Assembly (NCBI GenBank): GCA_024637305.1
Contig: JAGXFI010000178.1
Coordinates: forward strand, 1-48,658
Length of the DNA stretch: 48,658 nucleotides
Direction of reading: 5' to 3'
Source: Sulfitobacter sp.
Lineage (GTDB): Bacteria > Pseudomonadota > Alphaproteobacteria > Rhodobacterales > Rhodobacteraceae
Positions 26,500 to 33,810 of this stretch are shown piece by piece (within the stretch, counting starts at the first letter, position 1; every line of letters begins with the position of its first letter). The position numbers and the translations under genes are program-made. The notes below the pieces were generated by a model. The model saw only the letters and a program-made list of their open reading frames with translations. It was not told where the DNA came from and did no database searches.

Positions 26500-27258
26500 A
26501 TGAAATTCGTCAGCCCTTGTCATTCAGTCGAGATCAATATGCCGAGCCGTCCGGCATTGTTTCGTGCCGTGCGCGACAAATTCGCACGCGGTGAAGGATT
26601 CGCGCTGGCGACATTGAATCTGGACCATCTCACGCGCCTGCCCATCGACAGAAGATTTGCCGAAGCCTACGCCAGACATGATATGGTCGTCGCCGATGGC
26701 CGGCCGGTCGTATGGCTTTCACGATTGGCCCAGCAGCCGGTGGATTTGATGCCGGGCTCCGATCTCATCATCCCACTTTGCGCGGTCGCGGCGGAACGCG
26801 GCGTGAAAGTCGCGCTGGTCGGCAGTAGCGAAGAGGCGCTGGCAGGCGCTGCGCATGTTCTCAACAGCGATGTGCCGGGCCTGGAGATCGTCCTGCAGCA
26901 TTCGCCTCCCTATGGGTTCGACCCGACCGGCGCGGGTGCCGTGGCGATCTGCGACATGTTGCATGACAGCGGCGCGCGGCTGTGCATCGTGGCACTCGGC
27001 GCGCCAAAGCAGGAAGAGTTCGCGGCCTTCGCGATCGATCGTTGCCCCGGCGTCGGCTTTGCGTCAACCGGTGCAGGTCTGGATTTTCTCGCTGGCATAC
27101 AGGTCCGTGCACCGCTTCTCATGCGCAAGCTTGCGCTCGAATGGCTGTGGCGCGCGGCGCAGGATCCAAAACGCATGGTGCCACGCTACGCCAAGTGCTT
27201 TGCCGTCCTGCCGCGTCTGACCCGGTTTGCTTGGGAAAGTCGCCCGCGAGGCAGTTGA
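26500..27258 (+). CDS. WecG/TagA/CpsF-family glycosyltransferase
   Basis: GT26 family members (WecG, TagA, CpsF) transfer N-acetylmannosamine-type, glucose or related residues to lipid-linked intermediates. Visible family blocks are ALATLNLDHLTRL, DMVVADGRPVVW, LMPGSDLI, KVALVGSS, the conserved SPPYGF, VALGAPKQEEF and FASTGAGLDFLAG. A frame stays open upstream to a TTG at 26377, but those residues are unlike the family, so I start at ATG 26500 (MKFVSPC). No strong ribosome site is visible. It converges with the following GT2 gene, the stop codons directly abutting. Confidence 0.87.
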   Translation: MKFVSPCHSVEINMPSRPALFRAVRDKFARGEGFALATLNLDHLTRLPIDRRFAEAYARHDMVVADGRPVVWLSRLAQQPVDLMPGSDLIIPLCAVAAERGVKVALVGSSEEALAGAAHVLNSDVPGLEIVLQHSPPYGFDPTGAGAVAICDMLHDSGARLCIVALGAPKQEEFAAFAIDRCPGVGFASTGAGLDFLAGIQVRAPLLMRKLALEWLWRAAQDPKRMVPRYAKCFAVLPRLTRFAWESRPRGS

Positions 27259-28203
27259 TCACTTGTATTCGATAATGCGGGCCTGCCCGCCCCGCATTTC
27301 GCGCCAGTAAAAGCTTAGCACACCCATACCTTCCGGCACCTTGCCCAGCACCGTAAAACCGGCCCAGACCAGCCCGCCGCGCCGCGCAAGGCGTAGCACC
27401 TGAAGCGGGTAGATCAGCGTCAAGCCCAGGCCAAGCGGCCACCAAACCAAGAACCCCGCGAGGATCGCCGCAGGCAGCGCCAACCCCCAGAAAACCGCGC
27501 GGCGCGTTTCGTTGACCCAATGTCGCTCTGGCGGAGCGCCGTGCAATCGTGCGCCCGCTGCGAATGCGTAGCCTGCGCGCTTCATCCGTTTCCACCATTG
27601 CGAGAACCGTAATATCTTGGCGTCATGCAGCGTCATATCGGCGTCCAGCCGCCAGACCTTCCAGCCGGCATGGCGCAATCTTACGCACAATTCCGGCTCC
27701 TCTCCCGCGATCAGATCCTCGCGGTATCCTCCGACCTCGCGAAGCGGTGCCAGTCGCATCAACGCATCCCCCCCGCAGGCCTTCGTCTCACCGACCGGGG
27801 TGTCCCATTCGCTGTCGATCAAGCGGTTGAACACCGACGCCTCCGGGTGCTGCTCTCTCCGGCGACCACACACAACGGCAACCTCTTTATGAGCATCAAG
27901 AAACCTGCGTGCGGTAACGATCCAGTCCGGCCGCATCTGACAGTCGCCATCCAGAAACTGCACCATTTCGGTTTCCACCGGCAACGCGGCGATCCCCGCG
28001 TTGCGCGCCCGCGCCGCAGTAAAAGGTCGCGTCAGATCGAGTGTGACGACATCTGCACCTCGCGCTCTTGCCGCCGCGACAGAGCCATCCGTTGACCCGC
28101 TGTCCACATAAATGACCGGAGAGGCGACACCCCGAAGCCCATCGAGACAGGCGATCAAACGGGCTCCTTCGTTGCGACCGATGACGACAGCGGCGATGCT
28201 CAA
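27259..28203 (-). CDS. GT2-family glycosyltransferase with C-terminal membrane segments
   Basis: This 314-residue GT-A protein begins MSIAAVVIGRNEGARL and carries the block VIYVDSGSTDGSV, the DxD motif in VQFLDGDCQM, a GGDALMR acceptor region, and the catalytic-acid region LIAGEEPELCVRLR. After the catalytic domain come hydrophobic segments (FWGLALPAAILAGFLVWW), so it is probably anchored in the inner membrane. It uses a TTG start overlapping the stop of the preceding gene (TTGA). The role is addition of a sugar to the repeat unit or a modification of the polymer; specificity is unknown. Confidence 0.87.
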   Translation of the reverse strand: MSIAAVVIGRNEGARLIACLDGLRGVASPVIYVDSGSTDGSVAAARARGADVVTLDLTRPFTAARARNAGIAALPVETEMVQFLDGDCQMRPDWIVTARRFLDAHKEVAVVCGRRREQHPEASVFNRLIDSEWDTPVGETKACGGDALMRLAPLREVGGYREDLIAGEEPELCVRLRHAGWKVWRLDADMTLHDAKILRFSQWWKRMKRAGYAFAAGARLHGAPPERHWVNETRRAVFWGLALPAAILAGFLVWWPLGLGLTLIYPLQVLRLARRGGLVWAGFTVLGKVPEGMGVLSFYWREMRGGQARIIEYK

Positions 28204-29240
28204 GCCTCCCGCCCCTCGACAAAGCGGGTGAATGCGTCGGATCTGACGAGAAAACCCTGCTCGTAAAGCGGATCGATCCCGTCCCAGCGCTGCGCATCGC
28301 CGGAATACAGCGTCACGCCCGGCTTTTGACCAAGGATGGCAAGACGTGCGGCATCCTCCCCATGCCGCAGATCGCGCTTGCTATGGCTTTGCGTATCGCG
28401 CGTGATCGTGTCGTTGGTGAATTTGTAATGCTTCAGAACGCCGGTCACATCAGCGCAATGCAGGCCCATCGAGACATGGGGATGAATGCCGGGCCGTACA
28501 TCGGGGCCGTTGAAAAACAACGGATGTTTGGTCAAGCAACAGTTCTCGCCGAAAACCTTGCCCCGCACACCGCCAAAATAAAATGCAATCTCTTCGCTCC
28601 CCAGCGTATTGGAGGACATGAGCGCTGCAAATTCTATCTCTTGTGCGTGATAGCTACACCGCTCAACCTTACTGAGGTCGTAATAGCGGAAACGGTCCAG
28701 CGCCTCTTTGAACGGCATATCCGCGACATCGCTTAACGGTGCCTTGGGAAACATCTCAAGCATCTGGCACACCATGGCGGAATAGCCGCCCCTTTCGAGA
28801 TACCTCACCAACCCGTCGATCCCGATCCGGGCGGCCCCCTCGAAATCAAGAACTTCATCCATGTCCACGTAAAGACACCACCGGTTCTTGCCGTAGGTTT
28901 GCGCGGAGTATTCGCGCATGCAGCTTTCAAATTGCGCAAGCGGCAAAAGCGACTGGTCGATGATCGTACCCCGCTCCGCCCTGATTCTGTCGATCGTGTC
29001 GTCGGTGGATCCGTTGTCAAAGAAAACAAAATGATCAACGCCCAGACCGCGATAATAATCGAAGAAGGCGTCTAGGTAATAACTGCCATTACGCACCAGC
29101 GCGATCAGGATGACCTCCGACGGACCGGCATCCAATTCCGTCGGACCATGAAGGTGGCGCAAGGATGCAGCAAAACGCCGCCGTTTACGCAGGTCGACGA
29201 TCTTGCTCTGCACGCGTGTCAGCAGATTTTTCACGGTCAT
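28200..29240 (-). CDS. Glycosyltransferase family 2-like (Glyco_tranf_2_4 type)
   Basis: The protein has 346 residues. After a basic N-terminus comes VILIALVRNGSYYLDAFFDY, then HFVFFDNGSTDDT, the DxD block CLYVDMDEVLDF, and a C-terminal half with HPHVSMG and HYKFTNDT. This layout matches the Glyco_tranf_2_4 group seen in capsule and LPS-modification loci. I start at ATG 29240 because AAGGAG lies six bases before it; a GTG at 29255 is also open but overlaps that ribosome site. It is translationally linked to the following GT2. With it the polysaccharide locus ends; the next gene is a signalling protein on the same strand 128 bases away (upstream). Confidence 0.8.
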   Translation of the reverse strand: MTVKNLLTRVQSKIVDLRKRRRFAASLRHLHGPTELDAGPSEVILIALVRNGSYYLDAFFDYYRGLGVDHFVFFDNGSTDDTIDRIRAERGTIIDQSLLPLAQFESCMREYSAQTYGKNRWCLYVDMDEVLDFEGAARIGIDGLVRYLERGGYSAMVCQMLEMFPKAPLSDVADMPFKEALDRFRYYDLSKVERCSYHAQEIEFAALMSSNTLGSEEIAFYFGGVRGKVFGENCCLTKHPLFFNGPDVRPGIHPHVSMGLHCADVTGVLKHYKFTNDTITRDTQSHSKRDLRHGEDAARLAILGQKPGVTLYSGDAQRWDGIDPLYEQGFLVRSDAFTRFVEGREA

Positions 29241-29368
29241 CCGACGCTCCTTCACAAAGCGTCATAATCCAGCGTGCTCCGCCGGTCTACATCTCTGACA
29301 GGAGGTGCCAGAATCTGAAGTTGAATTTCCATGTCAGAATGCGGAAATCACGACGGAAATGACAGGTT

Positions 29369-30400
29369 TCAGTCCCTGTTTGCGCGCGCGTCCATTGGCA
29401 AGTCAGCCTGACCAGAGGGCCGCAGTTCAGGGGAAAAGAACGTATGGCAGGCACGCCCTGCCCGCTTGGACGCATAAAGCGCGATATCCGCCTCTTCCAG
29501 CACGGTCTGCATCGTCACTGAATGCCCTTCGCGAACCCGGACGGTACCAATGCTGGCCGAGATACGGCATTCTTCACCGTTGAAGGGAATCGGAACCTCC
29601 AACCGCTCGATGATACGCGCACCCACACGCCGCAGAATTTCGTCAGACTCGACTTCAGGCAAAACGACTGTGAATTCATCGCCCCCAACGCGTGCAACCG
29701 TATCGGTATTGCGGGTCTCTTCGACCATCGCTTCGGCAACGACCTGAAGAACGTGATCCCCCGCCGCATGGCCAAGCGTGTCATTGACCGCTTTGAAAAA
29801 GTCGAGATCGATATGCATTACGGCAAAAGATGTCCCGCTGCGGATCAAGCGGCCAAGCACATGATCCATCGCGCGGCGGTTCTTGAGCCCGGTCAACGTG
29901 TCGGTGAACGCCTGCTCTTCTGCGGCAACCTTGGCCCCCTGCAAGCGTTGGTTCAGCTTGCGCGACGCCTCCATCGCCGCCGATTTCGCCTCAACCAGAT
30001 ACAGCATCTCGATCGCCAGATCAGTGGCCGCGAAATCACAATTCGTCAGACGGTAATCACGCACGCTTTCGATTATCGAAATGCCGAAGGACAGGTTGAT
30101 GATGATCGCGCCATCCGTATCCGGTATCGGGACCATTTCGCCCTTGAGTTCCGTGCGGTGGGAATTGCGCGTCTCCAGATGCAGTTTGACCTGTGACGCG
30201 CGTCGCAGGTCGGCGATTGAAGTCACCGATTTTGGCCGTTTGACAGCGAAAACCTCGAGAAAGCGTTCGCCGACGATGTTCCGAAATCGAAACAGCTTTG
30301 CAACCGTCGGCCCCGCGTGGGTGATGTGACCACTGGCGTTCAGCGTCAGATGCATCGGGCACAGAACGTCCAGCACTGCAGGTTCCGTAAGGCTGGTCAT
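29369..30400 (-). CDS. H-NOX-associated diguanylate cyclase (HNOBA-like sensor plus GGDEF)
   Basis: This 343-residue cytoplasmic enzyme would make cyclic di-GMP from two GTP. Residues 1-115 look like the H-NOX-associated PAS-like domain (LCPMHLTLNASGHITHAGPT). A helical linker (about 130-165) leads to the GGDEF domain: TDTLTGLKNRRAM, HIDLDFFKAVNDTLGHAAGD, and the active site RVGGDEF. The inhibitory I-site RxxD is present as RNTD five residues ahead. All catalytic residues appear intact. Its ATG overlaps the stop of the H-NOX gene by four bases, so the pair are partners. Such pairs control attachment and biofilm in other bacteria. Confidence 0.9.
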   Translation of the reverse strand: MTSLTEPAVLDVLCPMHLTLNASGHITHAGPTVAKLFRFRNIVGERFLEVFAVKRPKSVTSIADLRRASQVKLHLETRNSHRTELKGEMVPIPDTDGAIIINLSFGISIIESVRDYRLTNCDFAATDLAIEMLYLVEAKSAAMEASRKLNQRLQGAKVAAEEQAFTDTLTGLKNRRAMDHVLGRLIRSGTSFAVMHIDLDFFKAVNDTLGHAAGDHVLQVVAEAMVEETRNTDTVARVGGDEFTVVLPEVESDEILRRVGARIIERLEVPIPFNGEECRISASIGTVRVREGHSVTMQTVLEEADIALYASKRAGRACHTFFSPELRPSGQADLPMDARANRD

Positions 30401-30984
30401 CCCGTGCGTGCCCCAAGGTCAAAAACCCGCCCTTCGGTATATTCCGGTTCGACCAGCGTTATCGATACGGTTTCGCGACCGCAGCCATCGCTGGCGTGAT
30501 CCAGAAGCGCAAGTGCGCCATAATCATCGGCCATCACCCGCAAAGCCCCCATCAGAAGATTACCATAGCCGGCAACGGGGCTGTCGCACAGAAGGCTGAA
30601 ACGGCCGTCCGAATGCTCCATCAGTTCTATCGCCGGAAGATGCAGGTCCGAAACGGCCAGCCGCGCCCGCGCGGGCAGATCGTCAAGCGAGTGCAGGAAA
30701 TCCGCAAAATTCACACCGCCGAAACGCAGCAACCTGCGCACGGCCTCGGTATTCGGGTGCGATACCAGATAGGTGCCGATGTCTTCCATCAGTTCGTCGC
30801 GCGGACGCCGCAACGCGGCCCCCACGGCGTCAAGGATGAGCGGTGTGACGTTGTCCTCATAGCTCAGCATGGCCTCGAAATCCGTTTCCGGCAGATCGGC
30901 GAGTGCGACAGCACGCTGCCAGCTCTCGACGCCGTAACTGTCACAGACGTAATTCTGGATGCTGCGGTTAATCAATCCGTGCAT
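30397..30984 (-). CDS. H-NOX-fold protein lacking the usual heme-binding residues
   Basis: The start MHGLINRSIQNYV and the overall length (195 residues) match bacterial H-NOX (HNOB) domains, which bind heme and sense nitric oxide. The usual proximal histidine region (LDxLH) reads SLDDLPARARL, with Pro104 in place of His. The YxSxR heme-propionate motif reads CDSPV (Cys133, Ser135, Val137). So two defining heme contacts are missing, and heme binding in the normal way is unlikely. His98 in FLHSL is a possible but unproven substitute. I chose ATG 30984, five bases after GAGG. A GTG at 30990 is also in frame. It is followed with overlap by the diguanylate cyclase. Confidence 0.82.
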   Translation of the reverse strand: MHGLINRSIQNYVCDSYGVESWQRAVALADLPETDFEAMLSYEDNVTPLILDAVGAALRRPRDELMEDIGTYLVSHPNTEAVRRLLRFGGVNFADFLHSLDDLPARARLAVSDLHLPAIELMEHSDGRFSLLCDSPVAGYGNLLMGALRVMADDYGALALLDHASDGCGRETVSITLVEPEYTEGRVFDLGARTG

Positions 30985-31020
30985 GGCCACCTCAATACCT
31001 TGTTGAGGTCAACCATGCAC
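30979..31020 (-). promoter_or_regulatory. Two-tier inverted repeat covering the H-NOX ribosome site and start codon
   Basis: Outer arms GTGCATGG/CCATGCAC (30979-30986 and 31013-31020) and inner arms CCTCAA/TTGAGG (30990-30995 and 31003-31008) are both perfect, with a 7-base loop. On the message strand the inner 3' arm contains the GAGG ribosome site and the outer 3' arm contains the ATG start, so an RNA hairpin would hide both. It could equally be a DNA operator. No transcription start is known. Confidence 0.5.
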
Positions 31021-31071
31021 AAGGACGCTTAATAAGTTGCAAACATCCCCAATTTTAGGCTTTTTGTTGAC

Positions 31072-32631
31072 TCAGAAATCCGTCGGGGCACCGCCTTCGC
31101 GTTTGCGCCGTTCGACGAATTCTTCCAGCTCCTGCCGGATTCCTGCGTCCATCGCGGGGGCTTCAAAGCTGCTGACGATTTCCTTGAACATGTGATGCGC
31201 CCGCTCCTGCGTCCAGATACCCCCCGCGACTTCCCAGCCTTCATAATTGCGCCAGTCGCTCAAGAACGGCTGATAGAAGGCGGTGGTATAGCGGTCCTGC
31301 GTGTGCTGGATACCAAAGAAATGGCCCGCATTGCCGACCGACTTGATGGCATCCAGCGCAATTTCATCCGGTCCGGTGGCGCAGATCACCGGGTCCATGT
31401 AACGCTGGATTTGCTGCAAGACCTCACAATCCATGATGAATTTTTCTGGGCTCGCGATCAGACCGCCTTCGAGCCAGCCCGCCGCGTGATAGACCATATT
31501 GGTTCCCGATTGCACGGCGGCCCACAGCGAATTGGACGTCTCCCACATCGCCTGTCCGTCGGGTACGTTGGCGGCACACACACCCGACGATCGCATTGGC
31601 AGACCGTAAAAGCGGCATAGCTGCCCGGTCATCTGCGTCGCGCGCATATACTCTGGCGTGCCGAACGCAGGCGCGCCGGATTTCATATCCACATTCGAGG
31701 TGAACGTACCAACGGCGACCGAAGCCCCGGGCCGGATGATCTGTGCCAGAACCACAGCGCACAGCGCTTCGGCCAGCGATTGCGCGACAGCCCCGGCCAT
31801 CGTCACCGGTGCCATCGCCCCGGCCAGCGTGAAGGGTGTCACCACCAGCCCCTGGTTGCGCCGGGCCATGCGCATCCAGCCGTCAAGCATGGGAATATCG
31901 TGTTTCAGCGGAGAGGTAGAGTTGATGTTTGTATACATTCTCGGCGTGGCTTCGAATTCTTCATGGGTCCAGCCACCGGAGATGCGGACCATCTCCATCA
32001 CGTCTTCCACGCGTTCCTTTCCCAGGGAATAGGCGTGCATCACCTTGTCCGTCAGCGTCAGCTTGTCATAAAGCACATCGAGATGCCGGACAGATGCGTG
32101 GACGTCCACAGGTTCGACAGGATACCCCCCAGCGAAATGGATGCAGTTGAAATACTGTGTCAGTTTCAACAGATCACGGCACATTTCCCGAGTACCGGGC
32201 ACCTTCTTGCCCAAGGACATGTCCCAGTAATTCGGCGGCGAGGAGACGTTGCCGAATACCATGTTCTTGCCGCCAATCGTGATCTTGCGGTCGGCGTTGC
32301 GCGGGGTCAGGGTAAATTCGGATGGTGCCTTGGCAATGTATTCCATTACCATCTCACGGCCCATGCGAACGTTTTCACCCTCGATGGTACAGCCCGCCGT
32401 CCGAAGTATTTCCAGAGCTTCATGGTTCAGAAATTCAATACCGATCTCCTCCAGAATACGCATGGCACCATCGTGGATAGCCTCCACACCCTCGGGGCCA
32501 AGCGGTTCTGTAGGTCGGTCGATATTGACGGGCGGGTTCCACGGCATCTGCTCTATCACGGCACTTCCCCGACGTGTCTGTGCACCTACTCTTCCGCCGC
32601 CGCGCCCTTTGCGTTTGGATCCGTCTGCCAT
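31072..32631 (-). CDS. MttB-family (trimethylamine methyltransferase-like) protein, no pyrrolysine codon
   Basis: This 519-residue protein of the MttB superfamily (COG5598) includes homologues that demethylate quaternary amines such as glycine betaine, proline betaine or carnitine, passing the methyl group to a corrinoid protein. Recognisable stretches are IHDGAMRILEEIGIEFLNHE, FTLTPRNADR, HFAGGYPVEP, HAYSLGKERVED and VYHAAGWLEGGL. The frame is continuous with no internal amber codon, so it is the non-pyrrolysine type. ATG 32631 is preferred: AGGAGGG sits seven bases ahead, whereas the ATG at 32637 is one base from it. No corrinoid protein or activating enzyme gene is adjacent, so the partner must lie elsewhere. 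A basic 20-residue N-terminal extension is present. Confidence 0.82.
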   Translation of the reverse strand: MADGSKRKGRGGGRVGAQTRRGSAVIEQMPWNPPVNIDRPTEPLGPEGVEAIHDGAMRILEEIGIEFLNHEALEILRTAGCTIEGENVRMGREMVMEYIAKAPSEFTLTPRNADRKITIGGKNMVFGNVSSPPNYWDMSLGKKVPGTREMCRDLLKLTQYFNCIHFAGGYPVEPVDVHASVRHLDVLYDKLTLTDKVMHAYSLGKERVEDVMEMVRISGGWTHEEFEATPRMYTNINSTSPLKHDIPMLDGWMRMARRNQGLVVTPFTLAGAMAPVTMAGAVAQSLAEALCAVVLAQIIRPGASVAVGTFTSNVDMKSGAPAFGTPEYMRATQMTGQLCRFYGLPMRSSGVCAANVPDGQAMWETSNSLWAAVQSGTNMVYHAAGWLEGGLIASPEKFIMDCEVLQQIQRYMDPVICATGPDEIALDAIKSVGNAGHFFGIQHTQDRYTTAFYQPFLSDWRNYEGWEVAGGIWTQERAHHMFKEIVSSFEAPAMDAGIRQELEEFVERRKREGGAPTDF

Positions 32632-32675
32632 GACCATGCCCTCCTGACTTCCGGCCCAGATGGCCCGATGCCCAC

Positions 32676-32720
32676 CAAGACAGCCGTCTTGTTCGCGACG
32701 GGTGGTGTCGTTTTTGTCAA
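32676..32720 (-). promoter_or_regulatory. Candidate mttB promoter element and overlapping inverted repeat
   Basis: On the minus strand TTGACA (32715-32720) could be the -35 element of mttB. No convincing -10 is seen. About 24 bases downstream lies a perfect CAAGAC-AGCC-GTCTTG inverted repeat (32676-32691), near where transcription would start. It may be an operator or a leader hairpin. Confidence 0.3.
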
Positions 32721-32731
32721 GTCGCGCGGAA

Positions 32732-33433
32732 TCAAGCGTGTTGCGTATCGAGCCAGTGCGTCAAATGGCCGATGTCGGGCAATACGAAATCGGCATGCGG
32801 TGCCAGCTCCTCCTCTGCTGCGGGCCCGGTCAGCACGGCAACGGTAACCATCCCCGCCGCGCGCCCGGCATGCAGATCATGCGTGCTGTCACCGATCATC
32901 GCGATCCTTCCCGGCTCAAGCCCGGACTGTGCGGCAAAAGCCAGCATCTGTCCCGGCGCAGGCTTGCCGCCATAACCGCTGTCAAATCCTGCGATAAAGT
33001 CGAAAAGCGCCGTGACACCTGCACCTTCGAGATGCGCGCGCGCGGGTGCTTCGGCATCATTGGTCGCCACCCCAAGCAGGAGGCCACGGCCCCGCAGCCC
33101 TTGCAATAACGGCACCAAAGGAACGGCTTCGCGCTGTGGCGCGAGTGCGGCCTCTTCGTTGAGCATATCCAGCAACGCGGTGCGCGAAAGGTGCGAAAAA
33201 TGCGGCGCCAAGGCGTGCGCAACTTCGGCGGGCGTTCCCGCGATAACAATGCTGTCGCGGTCAAACTTGCATGTTTTCAGATCGAAACCGATAGTCCTGC
33301 CGACCCGCTCCGCGCGCGCGCTGTCCCCACCGCTGGCGCGCATCAGGAACGCTTCTGCCCAGGCTTCCCAGGTTGCGGCAAAGTCGAACAGCGTACCGTC
33401 CTTGTCGAACAACAATCCTTTGATACGGCTCAT
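32732..33433 (-). CDS. HAD-superfamily phosphatase, phosphoglycolate phosphatase-like
   Basis: This 233-residue HAD hydrolase carries motif I as LLFDKDGTLFDF (nucleophile and acid Asp), motif II as LGVATNDAEAP, motif III Lys in YGGKPAPGQM, and motif IV as IAMIGDSTHDLHAG. A helical cap domain sits between motifs I and II. The family includes Gph, and the substrate could be phosphoglycolate or another small phosphate ester. I start at ATG 33433 (MSRIKGLL), since the frame upstream has no family similarity. The start overlaps by four bases the stop of the DUF3572 gene, so the two form an operon. Confidence 0.87.
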   Translation of the reverse strand: MSRIKGLLFDKDGTLFDFAATWEAWAEAFLMRASGGDSARAERVGRTIGFDLKTCKFDRDSIVIAGTPAEVAHALAPHFSHLSRTALLDMLNEEAALAPQREAVPLVPLLQGLRGRGLLLGVATNDAEAPARAHLEGAGVTALFDFIAGFDSGYGGKPAPGQMLAFAAQSGLEPGRIAMIGDSTHDLHAGRAAGMVTVAVLTGPAAEEELAPHADFVLPDIGHLTHWLDTQHA

Positions 33434-33714
33434 GTCCAATTCACCTGCTCGCCGCCGGGCAAGGCTTGGCGCGCTTCCAATATGCGTTCGTAGGGGATGG
33501 CCACATGATCGCAAAATGCCATGACCCAGGCATCGTCCATCATGACGAAATCCAGAACACCGCCCAGAAATGCCGGATCGCCTGCGCGGTCGCGTAGATC
33601 AGATTCGGATGCGCCGGTGCTGCCCAGAAAGGCAGGCAGCAGATCCTCCTGCCCGACAAGCCATGCCAAAGCCTGCAAGCTAAGGACCTCGGCGGATTCT
33701 TGCGTATAAGCCAT
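33430..33714 (-). CDS. DUF3572-family small protein
   Basis: This 94-residue protein begins MAYTQESAEVLSLQALAWL and continues VGQEDLLPAFLGSTG, then DFVMMDDAWVMAFC. I recognise the pattern as DUF3572, a conserved small alphaproteobacterial family of unknown function. It is acidic and probably cytoplasmic. An ATG seven codons further upstream is also open. It is divergent from the pleD-like gene and overlaps the HAD gene downstream by four bases. Confidence 0.75.
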   Translation of the reverse strand: MAYTQESAEVLSLQALAWLVGQEDLLPAFLGSTGASESDLRDRAGDPAFLGGVLDFVMMDDAWVMAFCDHVAIPYERILEARQALPGGEQVNWT

Positions 33715-33810
33715 GCTGTTTCGCCCGTCCTCCATGAACTTCAACGCTTTGTTAACCAATCGCACGCAAATGTCGAACTCGAAAACAAGCGTGACGGGAA
33801 AGGACAGTTT

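Noticed and set aside
31072-32631. Pyrrolysine-containing MttB
   Set aside because: The reading frame has no in-frame amber codon, so it is the ordinary non-pyrrolysine homologue.
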